A stretch of 64,000 nucleotides of DNA from Struthidea cinerea (lineage: Eukaryota > Chordata > Aves > Passeriformes > Corcoracidae), in contig VZTI01001283.1 in assembly GCA_013397865.1 (NCBI GenBank), positions 125,128 to 189,127 on the forward strand. Reading direction: 5' to 3'. The notes below the pieces were generated by a model. The model was not told the origin of the DNA. It worked only from the letters and a program-made list of their open reading frames with translations, and did not search any database. Below are positions 37,944 to 52,188 of the stretch, in pieces. A program made the translations under genes and the position numbers. The stretch's first letter is position 1. The number at the start of each line of letters is the position of its first letter.

Positions 37944-38080
37944 CTAGAAAAAAAAATCGGCAGGGCATGTGAATGACCACAACTGACATTGTTAAATAAA
38001 ACTGAATCCATAAGAACTGAATCTATAAAAAAACTTCTGTAAAATAATGTGCTAGATACTGTCAAAGATCACATTTTCTG

Positions 38081-38112
38081 CTTTTAACCAAATGACCTTT
38101 TAACCAAATGAC
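38081..38112. repeat. Tandem 16-bp perfect duplication
   Basis: CTTTTAACCAAATGAC occurs twice back to back, followed by a partial third unit (CAAATGA). It lies 138 bases upstream (minus sense) of the OPRM1 exon 2 acceptor. Confidence 0.95.
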
Positions 38113-39885
38113 CAAATGAGTCACCTACATGTTGGCAGTTCAGTGAGACATCAGCTAAAGGGTGTAAGGAAGAAAAGATTAATTTAACTTGTGCAGAAGG
38201 AAAAGATACACATAGAAGAAACGATATTACAGATGCTGAAGAATTGAGAAGCTGAAAAAATTGTATCTTTACAGATCAGATACTGTGCTACATGGATAGA
38301 TTTTCTGTGCCTGCTGATGTCATACCAAATATCATAACCACATTCAGCAGAAATAGAGAATTCATTTGTAGGTTGTGGAGTGGTGAAGATGGCATTCCAA
38401 GTGAGCAGAACTTGAGACCCACTTTCAATGTGGATGTTGTACTTTTGCAGTGGTACAAAAGATGTTTCAATTTAAGTAATGCTCCTGGGCATGCTGCCCT
38501 GATGCCCTGATTGCTACTGACCCCACTGGGCCCTGTGGCTGCTTGGATTTTGGGGAGTCAGATGGCTTGCTCTTTTGATGAAACTTCTTTCTGTTTCTGC
38601 AAAACTAATAAGCAGAGTATTTGATCAAACATTTTACAATTTACAGAGTGCTTTCCAAGAGGAACAGCCCATTTCAAAAGACCTGTTTGGAAGGGAATCT
38701 GCTAGGGAAGACAAAATGTAAAATGCACTATTTCATGGGTTTTATCTCTCTGAGTGATCTCTTCAGAACATGAGTCAGTTGCAAAAAATCCTAATGAAAG
38801 GATTGTGTAGGGAATGCACATTTAGAACTTTTCTTTAGTAGGGTGTGCAGAAATGCAGACTTCATGTTGAATGGACATAGACAGCTTTTATGATGAACAT
38901 CTGAAGCCATTGGTACTGGATTTGTTCTCTCATTTTTAGCACTGTGCATGAGAAGCCACTAATAACCATCATTTCAATTTAGGGTGGTTTTAAAAAACAT
39001 ATTTTCAACTAGATCCAAACTCTATCTTGATGCTGCCTTGAGAAGGTATGGTCTGAATATGATACCTTCCCGTTGTAAATAAACTTCATATTCTCAAAGT
39101 CCTGTAAAAACTTTTCCATTTATCTAACAAGTTTGTAACACTAACACAGGAGGAGGTAGATGCTGCAAGCATCCATAAATCTCTCCTCTGGAAACTGGAA
39201 AAAATGTACAGGATTGCACTGTGGGAGAGGTACACAATAAAAGCTACAGCTCTAAAAACTGTCTGGAGGAAGGAGAAAATATTTCTTGGGCAATTTGCTG
39301 GAGAATCTTGCAGATGAGAATGAAAGCAGCAACATTTATTTTTTGCTTTTACTATTATCCAGTACAAAGTCCTGTGGTTTATCAAAATGAATGTCTCTCC
39401 GAAGGTCTGAGATATCCAGGAGTAGCTGAAGGTATGTCCAGAGCTAACCTGAAGGTTCGATTTTGTTGTGAGCAGGCATATCCAGCTTGCTCCCACCTGA
39501 TCTGCTCAGGCAGGGACAGAGACAGAGGGGCAGTGGTTCTCAGCTCTGCACAGACAGGCAACGGTGACAAGGATTCTGTGCTCTCACCCAGGCTGCTGAT
39601 CCCTGCTCAGACTTTAGATGATTGCCTGCCTTATCTTTATGGCTGGACAAGAAAGCACACTTGGGAATGCTGCTCAGTGCTGCTGCCATCACACATGATT
39701 CTGGGGCAGGTCTGTCTGGAGAGTGCATCGTTGGATAATAACGATAATGCTTTGTTATCAGTAATTAAAGCCACTATGATTTAAAGGGAACACTTGACAC
39801 AACAAAAAAACCCCAAACCATCAACCAATACGTAAATGACTTTCAGGTTAGCATGACAGAGGATGGACAGAAAAATGCTCTGAGT

Positions 39886-39912
39886 AAATAGAATAGAATA
39901 AATAGAATAAAG
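39886..39912. repeat. (GAATA)n imperfect microsatellite
   Basis: AAATAGAATAGAATAAATAGAATAA in OPRM1 intron 1. Confidence 0.75.
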
Positions 39913-41858
39913 TTTCTTCACTGGGGATGGGCCTTATCCCACTTAAATGCTACACATTTTTCAGTTTTGCTATCTACTTTTCATTGTCAGTTTGAGTTTA
40001 AAAGTTCTTGGACTTACTATGTTTAATGGCCTCTGTAGACCATTAGTGAAGGGTTTTGCTTGAGGTACTCTGTAATCTTTGTATTTCTAATCATGCTGTT
40101 CTTACAATGAATAGAAGCAGAGCTCATATGGTGATAGAAAGCATTTACCTCCACAACTGCCTAATCAACAACAGTCTATTGAAATTTACAATATGCTTTT
40201 CAGTGAATTCGATGGAATTTGGGCGTTTCTCTGTACTGAATATTTAAAGACTTTATAAGGGGCTTATTTCTGCAAGGTACATTTTGTAAAATATGTATTT
40301 TTCTAAATAAGTAGATTATCAGTGTCCCCAGGGTTATTTTTTTGGCATGAACAAATAAATACCAAAGCAATTGATTAAACATAATTTTAACAGCATGAAA
40401 AGTAACAGTCGATCAAAATGGAGCTTTTCAAAGTCTTGATCTTAGCTGTTATTATACTTTTTGCTAAGGTATCAGTCTACCTATTTGAAGAAGCAGAACA
40501 AACATTTCCATTATCCAGACATAGATGTACATGTGATGAGATTTCTACACTTGAGAGTGACTTAATAATACCAAAATGTATAATGCAATACCAAAATTTA
40601 TAAATGCAATCTTTTAAGGTACTGCTTTCACACTTTCATTCAAACCCACTAGAGAATCTAAAAATTAACAGATGTGCAAAGAAAGAATCTTAATTGCAAA
40701 CTCATGAAAATCTGAACACTGGTATTTAGATTACATTGAAATTTCGGTGTCTAGAACATCAATGTATTAAATTTTGCATGACAATGAGCAAGGATGCAAG
40801 TGAAGACAGAAGTTTGTTTTGTGTGGCCTTACTTTTATTTTACAACTCTGCAATGAAAAGACTAATAGAATATGATGATTCAGGGGTTTTTGGTGAATAT
40901 TTAGCACAATACTGCTCTTGATATATACCCAAATTAATTATGCTCATTATAATACTGACACCCACTAGTATAGCCCTTCTAACTCCTCAGTGCAGGATTT
41001 GTATCATAAAATATCTGTTTATGAAGTGTTGTTTTGCTGGTAATAGCAGATGATAAATCAGATTTACAACAGTAAGAATACACTTAATGTCTGTCTAATT
41101 TTTCAGGGAAAGCTCAGCCTTGTCTTTACCTTCAATCCAACAAAGCTTTAAAAGAGACTTCAAGTTTGAAGACCTGAGGTGTACTGGTCCACTCAACTGG
41201 GATTTGCTTGGAATAAGAAAAAGCAGTGGAGAAAAGAGTGAGAATTCAGCTCAGATAGTCACCAAGTTCCTAGCATTCAAGGATTAATAGAAAGTCTTGA
41301 AATGGACCCCTCAACAGACTGCCCATGGGCCACTTGTAGTTTGTAAACCAAATAAAATTTTCATCAGATTTAACCTCAGAGACTCCAGCTCCCTTGTAAA
41401 ATGTGTAAGAGCACCTTGGACAGGAGCCAGGACCACCTTCCATTCCACTTCTCATGCAACAGGAGAGATGTGAGCATGCTTGTGACTCTGCAAAGACACC
41501 AGCCACGGCCCTGTTTCTGGCCTGTCCACTCCAATAGTTTAGTTACCACCTTCACATATTTTTTAAGAGTCTCTTCTTTCAAGCTTCTTAAAATTTAATT
41601 GAATCTTTAGTTTGCATCATGCTTTATTTAAGCCTAACAGGCAGAGTTTGTGTACTGCTATCGTGGTCTATACAACCAACTCAGTCGTGTCCCTACTGCT
41701 CCTTGGCCAAGTGGTTTACATCCATGTGGATTGTTGAGATATCCCCTCCTCCAGAGCCTTCTGCCCTCCTGGACCAGATCAGCTTTACAGCATCCTTGTG
41801 CCATTGGGCTGGTGCAAAGCAGCCAGAGAGGCCCACTTAGCTCAGTGTAATACAGAGT

Positions 41859-41909
41859 ATAATAATAATACAGCTACATTATTGTTTATTATTATTATTA
41901 TTATTATTA
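41859..41909. repeat. (ATT)n/(AAT)n microsatellite
   Basis: Four TAA units, a 13-base spacer, then eight consecutive ATT-type units. The two halves are complementary and could pair as a hairpin. Confidence 0.9.
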
Positions 41910-44572
41910 ATGATGCAGCTCAGAGTAATACATACCATTACAAATTAATTCGAAAAATTTCCTATCTGAATAACATCAATGAGGAGGAAAGCAGAAACAG
42001 TCTTTTGCACTTAGGAAATGGGCTGGTTGATGACAGACTCATAATAATTACTTTCAGCAACACAATGGCATGCAAGGTTTTGCCTACAGAATGCTTATTT
42101 GGAGACAAAGACTGCTTCAAGACCTGTGTTTAAGTTCAGCGCAAAAAACATGAAAAACTGGAGAAATCGCTGGAGATTCAGTGCAGAAAGCAGTCACTCT
42201 CAAAAATGGCTTGGCTGCTGCAAGAAACAACAGCCAACAGCTAGGTCTTGCATACAGACAACCTGACAGAACTCCTGTTGATGCTGGAGATTAGGTTAGC
42301 GTTTCAAATTCATGTTCTTCTTGCATAAATTACTTGTTAAACAAATGAAGAATCATTATGTGCATATATTAGATTAGTTGAGGTTGCCTTGGCTGGGAAG
42401 ATAAAAACATGTGAAGTATGCCTAGCTGAATCAATTCAAATTAACTTCTTTTTCTCCGTGATTGTTCTGGTGCACCTTGTATACGCAATTCAAAAACAGT
42501 AGGAAAAAGGGTTTTTTTGGCATGTTTTCCTGAGATATCAGTACTTCAATTTTTGTTGAGCAGTTAAACCTTTGAACAAGGTCATGACATATTCAAGGTG
42601 GTCTGTAAAAACCCTCAAAATTTTTTCTGTCTGCCAATCCGATTAGTATATTTGACACTGAAAGGAAGTCTCTCAAGCCATATTTTGGAAAGTACCTTTG
42701 AGCTAATGGGTCTCAAATGATGGACTTTACTGATGTCCATCCCATTTTATTGTTCTTTTTCTTTCTTCACATGGTAATGGGTCTCTATAAAGTGAAAGAC
42801 CTGTACTGTATCTCAGCCACAGCTGTGACGTGTGCTGTGGCAGGCTGTAACCCAATAAAAGTTTTGAAGTCATATATATTCTGGATAGATCTAACCTTCC
42901 TGTCTGTGAGCACATGACTTAATCACCTTGAAAACGTAAGCCTTTGATTTTTCTATTCATGGGTACTTCTGAATGCTTATTCCTTAAGCCATCAAATTTC
43001 ATCTCTGGCTACAAGCACCAAACATTTGTGCACCACGCTGATAGGTTATTAGGCAGTAAGGCCACCCAGACTGGAGGTGCCATCTTGTGGTAAACAACCT
43101 CTGCATCCTTTTGATGTATGTTCTACATACATCATCTCTACAGAAGAGATCTTATACAAGGCTGTAATTTAAACATAGTAAGCCCTGAGTGAAACCAAAC
43201 CAACAATAAATTGAAAAAAAACCCCAAACCTTGAGCAGGTACAACAATAGAGCTGAAAGCATTCACATTTGGTTGCAATTAAATTGTGCAATTCGCATCA
43301 CATTCACTTAATTCCTGCACCCACCCCAAGTTTGGGGGTAAAAGCCAAAATGGGGAAGTGAGGAAGCTTTCACTGCCTCTAAGAAAGAGGCAAATGCTGC
43401 TCCCTCCTGTTAAAATCTTGCATCCTGACTGCCAGCACAGCACTACCCAGTCACTGCTGTGACCTGTCATGGTGATTTAATTAGAGAGACGAAAAATATT
43501 AGGCATCACTTAGGTGTCAAGGCATTATTTACTGAGGGAGTGCAGTAGATCTAAAATCAAAGAGTTCAGTTATTTGACAAACTTGGTCATACTTCACATA
43601 CATTGTGCTGGAGCAGCTTTCTCTCCTTTCTTCACTTACTGGCAAGCAGATGTCCATTTTCTGAAGGAGTTTGAGTGTATATGTGGCCAATGTGGACCTG
43701 AGCACAGGGCAGGTAACTGCTGGACTGTAGTTGCTTCAGTTGCTACCTCTTTTCCCACTGCCAAGTTCCTTTTTCACTTTACTCTTCTCCACAGCACAAA
43801 TGAGATTCAGCCAGAATGTCACCAAAGTTTACTTCCCTCGGGTTACCTTGTTAGCATCTTTGACTTCCCAGCTTAACCCTTCCTCACATCAGGACAATGC
43901 CAAGGCATGTGCAGATCCAGCAGTATCTGCTTACAGGATGCAGGAGAAACAAGCAGAGCACATCACCTCCCAGGAAGCAACACCAGCTCAGGGCCATTTT
44001 TTTTTGTACTCAGAACCCATCAGGAATTTCTCTCATACCTCAGCTTCGTGAGAGGGTGAGCTGAACAAAAACCTTTTAGGCAGAGTCACCAGAGAGTGAC
44101 TCCAGTGCCAGTCTTCTTGGAAATGATGTGGCACCAAGAGAGTTGTGAGGGCATCTGACATCATCCTGTTTTCCTGCGTTGGGCTTTGGACTAAAAACGA
44201 CTTGCTGCTGTCTTTGTGGCTCTTTCTGATTTTATTTTCTTGCTACTGAAAGGCATCATATAGAAGTCCTCTTTCTGCTGTTTAGTTTGAGCCAGTGAGT
44301 TTAGTCCCTACCCAGAGAAAATAAAACAAGCTTTTTTCTTTTGGGAAAAAAATAGCTATTTTCAGGAGGAAGGCTGGTCCTGTCCCTTGATGTCTGACTG
44401 AGAGGATTAACAAGCAAGGAGATTACTTCAGAGAGAAAACACAAACTTCACAGTAGTCATAACAGGTAATTATTTTATGATTTCTTATTATTTTCATGCC
44501 TTTTTAAGTTACATAAATGTGAAAAATATCCTGGCAGAAATCCATACAAAATAAAGATAATGTGATCCATTC

Positions 44573-44589
44573 TTTTTTTTTTTTTTTTT
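44573..44589. repeat. Poly-T run (17)
   Basis: Uninterrupted T17 in OPRM1 intron 1; no retrotransposon body beside it was recognised. Confidence 0.85.
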
Positions 44590-47500
44590 CAAAAAGGGGT
44601 GGAGAACCAGTCAAGAACAGGCAAAGGTACATCACTTGCCACAAAAATAATTAAGATGCTGCTATGTCTTATAACTCCTAATTTCCTCTTCTTTTCCCAG
44701 ACATCATAAAAAGCTACTTAATGACAAAAACCAAATGACAGTATTAAGTATGCTCCAGTGCCCAAGCAGTCATCTGCTGGTACACTTCCTTCCCTTCCAG
44801 CCTAGTTAAACGGGAGGAAAATTACCTGCCAATTATTTCAGAACTTAATCTGGCCTGTTTGCCAAACCACTTTTATTTGAGCCTCTGTTTGCCTGGTGCT
44901 GAGGCATACATGGGTCTCCAATAAAGGTCGCTGCTTTCACGGTTATTGTGTAACATATCTCTGTGAAATAAATCAATGGTGCTAAAAAGGCTAACTTCAA
45001 TATACTGCCATTATCCAGCAGCAGGTGCTTATTGTTGAAGGTTTTGCTTTGCTAGGAGGACATATAAAGGAAAACTGTCAGTATATTCAATTTAACTTTC
45101 TCCCCTCTGCCTTCAGGGAAGTGTGACTGAGGGTAAAACTGCTGACTACATCTGTGATAACTGTGGTGACATTTTTCCAGAGGGGACAAGTTATCAGCTA
45201 CATTGTCTGGTTTCCAGGTGCTGGTACCCTCCTCCTGATTTGTAGACTGATCACCTGAGATAAGGACTGTACATGAAATATCCCTGGTCAGCAGGGAAGC
45301 TGGCAGGGAAGCCTTTGTAGACAGTTTTACTGCTAGTAGATGTGAGAGCCCCAAAGGTGTGGTAGGGAACAGCAGGTAATCAATCCCCCCTGGCCAGAGG
45401 GTAGCAGGGAGGTGGCATGGGGCTGGAGGCCAGGCCATACACAGATTGTACAGATCAAAGTAACACTAGGTATACAAGGTATGGCCTCTTGCATACAGGA
45501 GATTGGGATCTTCTGGTGAAGCCACAAAGGAGTGACAGAGGTGAGACAAAGGAACTAGAGAGAGAATAAATGTGGAGGAAGGCTTGCCTGTGATGGGGGA
45601 AAAGGGGAAAGCAGGCAATGGTGGAAGCTGGCATGACAGAAAGAAGGAGCACAGTTATGTGCTCTGTGAGAAAACCAAACCAGAAGTACTGGAAATCATG
45701 GACTCGCTCTACATGTCAAGGATGAGATTGTGTCTGAAACTGAGGGAGTTACTAAGTCCACAATCTTATGAGAATGATTTGGGTAATTGGCTCCTTAGAT
45801 GATTTTTCTACAGGGGCAGCACATCCCAGGGCTGAAGATTAGCTCTGTGACAACTGCTGCTCCCTGTTCCCCCTTAAAAAAGAGACTTCACTCAGTTGGA
45901 ACTGCTCCACACAACACGATGAGGAGGAGATGCTCCATTTTACACAAACATTTTTGTTCTTAAGTTTTATTCCTGATCTGAGATACAAGATCTTATAGCT
46001 GATAATTGAACACTTCGCAGTAAGAAGGTGGGAAAAAAATCTATTTCATGTCCTTCACAGTTATTTGATTAGCTATGGTGTGTCATCCCTACCTTTTTAT
46101 CATCATGTAAATTCAAAGGGAAATATAAATAAAATTTAGAAGTGTTTAACATTAAATGCATGAATGAGAATGCTTCTTATCACAACTCAGCTAAGCTGTG
46201 GAAGTCCTTGATAGTGAACACCATTAAAAGCCCACTTCCAAAAGGGACTAGGGGTCTTTGAAAGACAATTATAATATTCCCACTTCCAATACCATAAACC
46301 CAAACTTCATGATATAAACCAAAGAAGACAAAGATGGTTATGAAAAGAGCTTTCTTTGAGATCAGCTTAAGCACAACAATTCAGAAAATAGTTGCTATTG
46401 GATTTTTAAAAAATGCAGTTACAAGAGTGGATTTGTGTTTTGAAGAGACTTATCAAGTACTGGAAACTTGTTTTCACTTGGAATCATCGTAAAAATAAAT
46501 AATTTTTTGAAAATGTCTGTTAATGAAGATCTCTAAAACAACCATCTCAGAACACCTAAGGCTTAAAAATGACCAACTTAGAATCTTTAAAAATGCTTCA
46601 AATATTTGTTTCAAAGCAGCTTTGTTTAGTAGTGGCAATCTTTGTGACCTTCTTTTTCCAATCTTATTTTTGATCCTTAATTTTTTGGGGACTGCTGCAC
46701 ATTAGAAATGTCCACAAAAAGCTACTGAATAAATGCTGATGCAAACTGCAGCTCAGAAAGTCTCTCTGCAGTCTAACAGTCTGTTAGAGGGATACTCACA
46801 CAGTGTTGCCCCTATTTCTTCCACTCTGTGACTAAACACCAGGTGCTGGCTATGGCTGGAAAAGAGGCTAGAAGGCTAAATTATGATTCTGAGACAATTG
46901 GACTTGCATCATGATAGGATTGAGATTTTTGTAAATATGTCAACTTTTGAACTAGAAAATTTATAAAAGCTTATCCACAGTGTTTAGCAAAAGTTATGCT
47001 TGATGGTTTGGAAAAACACTGTAAATCAAAATGAAACAAAGCAGTACTTCAGGATTACGTTAGCTAAATAGCTCATTAGTCATTAGCTTGCTAGCAATTA
47101 TGTAATATAAGCAATATGTGCATACAGTATTTTCTACCCTTATTGAAGCCATGAAAAGTTGGTAACACTTTCTTATTTTTAAAAAAGAAATAAAAAAAAA
47201 AATCAGAAAGTGTTTAACACTATTTTTCATGGGAGTCATTACCATAATGGCATTCCAGGAACAGTACAGTGGGATCAAACAGCTTTTTAAAGAGAAATTG
47301 AGTGAGAAGGGTTGTTTTCTGCCCAGAACTGCCCAGTGGTACTACCAGAGCCAGAGGGTCTGTGCACCTGGCATGCTGTCTTGTGTGCAGGAGTTCACTG
47401 GGACAAGGGCCAGGCACAGGGTCTGGAGATGAGTCTGGGGCTGCAGAGCTGTCACTCATCCCTCAGGTGCCTCTGCTTCCTCAGTGAGATGGGTGTTACC

Positions 47501-50500
47501 CCCAGGTTGCAGCCTCATGTATTTTTGGTCAAATTTTGACCATGTCTGTAAAAAAATAATTAAAAGAAAAAGGGAAGAAAAAGAGAATACAAAGGCATAC
47601 ATTCCATTTTATCTGTCTGCTTTCCTTCATCTTGGGGGAGGGAGGGGAGCTGCTTGCTAGTTAAACATTTGCCCACTAGCAAAGGTTGGTAAACTCTGTC
47701 ACAAACAGTACGCAAACAGGGACACCTGCCTTTCTGTAAGGCAGGATGCTGAGGGTCACCCCCTTGCTATGCTGCTGATTTAATTCAGCTCCTCTGCTGC
47801 TCCTGCCCAACAGTGCTCCCTCAGTTCTGTCCCCAGATCCTCTCTGCCTGGTGGTGTGAGCTGTATTAATTCATAATTGAGATGACTGGATAGGGCTGCT
47901 GAGGCTTTCAGCTCTTAGCACAGGGCTGGAACCTTTGCAGTCAGTGGAACAGGCAGGGCACACCTTCACATGTGCAATGCCATGCAAATGCAGAGAAGTT
48001 CATGAGGCTGTGGACAGAAAAGAAAAGCAGGAATTTTACGCATTTCTTGGTTTCTAAGCTCCCTGATCTATGCTGCTGCAAAAGATGCTGCAGGCTGCCT
48101 TACATACTGCAACCATAACACCATGTCACCTCGCAAAGAACCCATTTTTTTGAAACACTTGTTTTGCTTCACCCACTTTCCAGCTTGTGATAATTTTCAG
48201 ATTTTTTTTTTCTCTAAAAAGACTCCACACTTCTGTGCACACGTGTGAGAATATTTATTCCTCTGGTGTTATCAATTATTTCTATAACGGAAATTTCAAC
48301 TCTAAATCTGTTCTACTTAATAAAACAGCTTTTCTGAATTGTGAGTGAGCTCAGCTGAACTAACCAGAGCTTTTCAGTGCTGCATAGTCTTTCCAGATTA
48401 GATTATGTTCTTTTTTTTTCCAAAATACTATTAAGAGTGTTTTTTCAAAACACTATTATATTTCTCTGTTTTGAGACACATAGAAAGATTTCTCTTAATT
48501 TCAGAGAGACGACTTCTTTGACTTCTTTCCCCGTTTGCCCCTTTTTTTTTTTTAAAGCAGTGTAATCATTTGCTCAATGAAACAAGACATTTCCTTCCTC
48601 TGCAAAGGATCACAGAGAACCTGAGACCCCTTTATTTATGATATGTGACAAAATTTATAGCAAAACAAACGAGGAATCACTCTGAACTTGAGTGACTCCA
48701 GTGGCTGTTGGGGGAATTACAGTCCTCCCAGGGTATTTGGGTCGTGGAGGACTGGGGCCTCTGTGAGCTATTCCTCTCTTCCAGACCTGTGATGCTCAGG
48801 ATTTTCATCTAGGATCTACTACAGATTTCTAGCATATTGCCTTAATCACAAGGTATATTCTTCTTCCCAGTCTAATTGTGAGACTAATATCCCACCGACT
48901 TGATGAGAAAGCTGGGAAAGCCTTTGGATTACTGTGTAAATTAATTCAATGCCACATGGTACTAATTGTACACTGTCTTGTTGTACTCTGCAGCAGCTAG
49001 AAGTAGCATTTGCTGTTGATATAGCCATAACATCATTGTGTTCATATTAGTAATTTACACTTACAGAAAGCACATGAGGAAAATAGATAATAAAAATTAT
49101 CTACAGATTTTTCAGATTAAAGGAAATTCACAGCTGGCAGTAAAACCTATCAAACTACTACTGCTGTCACTTGAAGGCATTTTTTGGTACTTGAGAAAGG
49201 AAACAGCTCAGTGTTAGTAACATGAGGTTAAGCCTCACACACTACATATAAAACATAAATATTAATTCAAAGATGAAAGCATTCAGCTGGACAGGAACCA
49301 TCTGGAAGAACGAGGAAGATGAGAATGCATTAATCATAAAGTAGTATGTATAAATTGGAAATCCATGGATCTGCTTTGCATGAAGACCCTTATTTTCCCA
49401 TTGATAATCACAATACACTCCTAACTCCTCCTTGGACGTATCTGCTTTCTGACCTCTGTTTGCCCCAGCAGGGATGGCAGGGTGGCATTGTGGAGTGATA
49501 GTGACAGCTCCCTGTCAGGCCAGCACTTGCACAGCTCTGGCTCCAAACCCCTGGATTTGCCTCGTGGAAAAATTTTAAGAGTAATAATGTTTACAGGAAT
49601 AATATAATTATTTTTAAAATATTTCCAAAGAAACCAAACATGAGATGTTAGCATGCAGCACACTCAATCTGAAGCCACTGCTGCTTTCACTGGGGCTGGA
49701 CTCTGAAAGGTGAGTAGGACAGTTTTAAATATCTAAACACTTACCTCCCAACTCCTAGTATTTTCAAGCCAAACTAGGTACCAATATTACTTAAAAATCT
49801 TAATTTTTAGTAACGTCAATTCCTCTCACAATTAATTTGAAGTTCAATATTTTGTTCTCCCTGAGCAGGCATGATGGGAAAGGCAGATAAAGAAGGGGAA
49901 TTTTATAGGATGACAAATTCAATCCAGTGAAACACTGGCCTCCTATGTGTAGCTGGATGCAAGGAGGCACGAACGTGAGCAGACAGGTGACCATTTCATA
50001 GGTACATATTCTACGATTTGAAACAGTCATGTTAGTACAGTGTGCAACAGAAACAAAATCACTAAGTTCCCTATTGCTGACCAGATGCACTACACCTACA
50101 GAGAAGCACAGAAAGGGAATGTATTTTTATGTTTCTTAAGCCACAGATCCTATTCAGCCATTGGCATGTAAACTCCTTTTCATCCCAATTGCTAAACAGC
50201 TGCATGGTATTAATTGGGAAGGTATTCTGTTGTACTAAAAGCTGTTCTTGAACAGGAGATGTGGGGTTTGCCATAGAATTCCTGATGGTATTGGACAAGC
50301 CATTTAATTTGTGTTTTCCTCTGTAAAATGAAAATGCATTTCTCCTATTGCTTCTGGCCTTTGTTTTTTAAGCTATCATCTCAGGGAAAGATGCTGTCTT
50401 TAGATAGAAATCTAAATACAAGTGCCTCATTCGATTTGGCTTTGTAGTGCAAGTGTAATTCAATTAATTACTGTAAGAAATATGAACCTAGTAAGGGTTA

Positions 50501-51572
50501 TGCCCAGGATAATAAATACATAATTCCAGGGACAACCTGTGGCATATTTCTCTGCTGACAGCTATCCTGTCTCTGTTACACTGTGCATCTGCTTTTCCTC
50601 CCAGAGCAATGCATTCAACACTGCTATGGTGATTGCAGTCATGCACCCACTCAGAAACCTTTCTGCAGACGTATCTTCACACAGACAGCTTGAGTTTCAG
50701 ACTGACCAAAAAAATACACAGGATGGAAGAGAATCTGCGCAGCTCTGCACATGCAGCCTCTTAAGTATAGTTAAACCCACAAGGTTTCTGAACTGCTCTA
50801 GTCTGAACCACTGATGGCTATTACTCGTGTTCCCACTAGGTCTACCAGATGCACAGGCTTTGCAATGGCATCCCTAACACGTGCCGACGGAATCATCCTC
50901 CACCCTGCTGCAACAGCCCACCGTGACTGCCACCCTCACCCCCGGCTTTCTACAGCTGGCACTGCCAGCGCTGCACCCACGCACCACAAAGCCACCCGGT
51001 GCCGCTGGTCTGCAAGTGATGCCAAGAGACAACCCCTGTTCTGCGCCCACGGCACCTATGCCCGACAGCTGCGGCCCCGACTCCTCGGGGAACGCAGCGT
51101 TCAAAGGGAGAACGGACGCTCCAGACGGAGGGGAAATTGGGAATGCCGGGGCTGCCTCGAAAGGAAGGGAGCGCGCCCCTGGGCCACTACCATCTTCCCC
51201 CTTATAAGCTCCCGCTGGGCTCTCCAGGGCTCAGTGAATGCTTGGTCTAGAAACAACGAGCAGCCACGAAGGGAGATGAACTCAGTCGGCCCCGTCCTGT
51301 CGCGCCCCGCCGTCCCGCTCCCGGGAGGTGGCAGTGTTCCCCCACGGAAGCCACCCGCCCCGCTCCGCTCGGCTGCCGAGGAGCCTCTTTCATCTCCCTC
51401 TCACTCGTTTTCCGCTCATTTACGGGCAATGGATTTATCGCGCGTGATCTGATCTGTAATAGCCCCAGTGGGGGCTTTTGCTCTTGCGGGCGAGAAAGTT
51501 GAGAAGTGCCGCAGCACAGCCGGAATGCCGGGATTACGGAGAGCGGTCGCGATCACGGCATACGTATTTATT

Positions 51573-51640
51573 TATACACGTGTATACGCACGTATGTCTA
51601 TACACACATACAAATGTATATCAATATACACACAGAGGTC
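51573..51640. repeat. Alternating purine-pyrimidine tract
   Basis: ATACACGTGTATACGCACGT followed by TATACACACATACAAATGTA-type sequence: an almost continuous alternating pyrimidine/purine run inside the CpG island, of the kind that can adopt Z-DNA or cruciform structure. Confidence 0.75.
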
Positions 51641-52188
51641 TATACATGAGGCAGAGGATCTCCAAACACGGGCATAGAGAAGCGTTTAACCGCGGTGCCA
51701 TTTACGTTTTGTTCGTGCATTTGGGAGAGGTGGGTGGAAAGACAGGTGGACGCGTGCCGGCTATCAGTGTTCCACCCCGTACCCGTACGCGCTCACAGGG
51801 AGTGGCTATAGTCCCTTTAAATCCTCGCTCCTCAGGGTACAGGTGCGGGATTCACGCCCCGTTGGCCACAGCCGCTGCAGCTCGGAGGGTCCTTAGAAAA
51901 TCCTCGGACGCGCAGCGGTATCTGACGGACCGGCCGCCCCTCACGGCTCCACCGCAAGTTTCTCTTCCCCCATCACCCGCTCCGGCTCTTTAACAAAAGC
52001 CTCCCTCCCTTTCCCGTGGGGGCCGGCGCCCCTCCGCACTCCCCAGTGCAGTCCTTTGCGCGCTGCCCGCCGGAGGGGGACCGCAGCATCCCCGCCGGAA
52101 CACCATCCCGCATCCCGGCTCCTGGCAGCGGGGTTCCGCCCCGACGGCAGCGGCCGTGGGCTGCGGGGCGGGGCAGGGTGGCACTCAC

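Larger units (their letters stand above)
37944..52188 (-). other. OPRM1: OPRM1 intron 1 (14.2 kb)
   Basis: Intron between the exon 1 donor (CAG|GTGAGT) and the exon 2 acceptor. It contains a tandem 16-base duplication (38081-38112), a (GAATA)n run (39886-39912), (ATT)n (41859-41909), a 17-T run (44573-44589) and, at its 5' end, much of a CpG island. No CR1 or LTR was clearly recognised, which is notable for 14 kb in a window otherwise dotted with them. The longest open frame (39221-39784, + strand, 187 codons) has no support. Confidence 0.85.

Noticed and set aside
39221..39784. 187-codon open frame on + in OPRM1 intron 1
   Set aside because: It begins with a non-ATG codon and has no recognised motif. 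About one frame of this length is expected by chance in 64 kb read in six frames.
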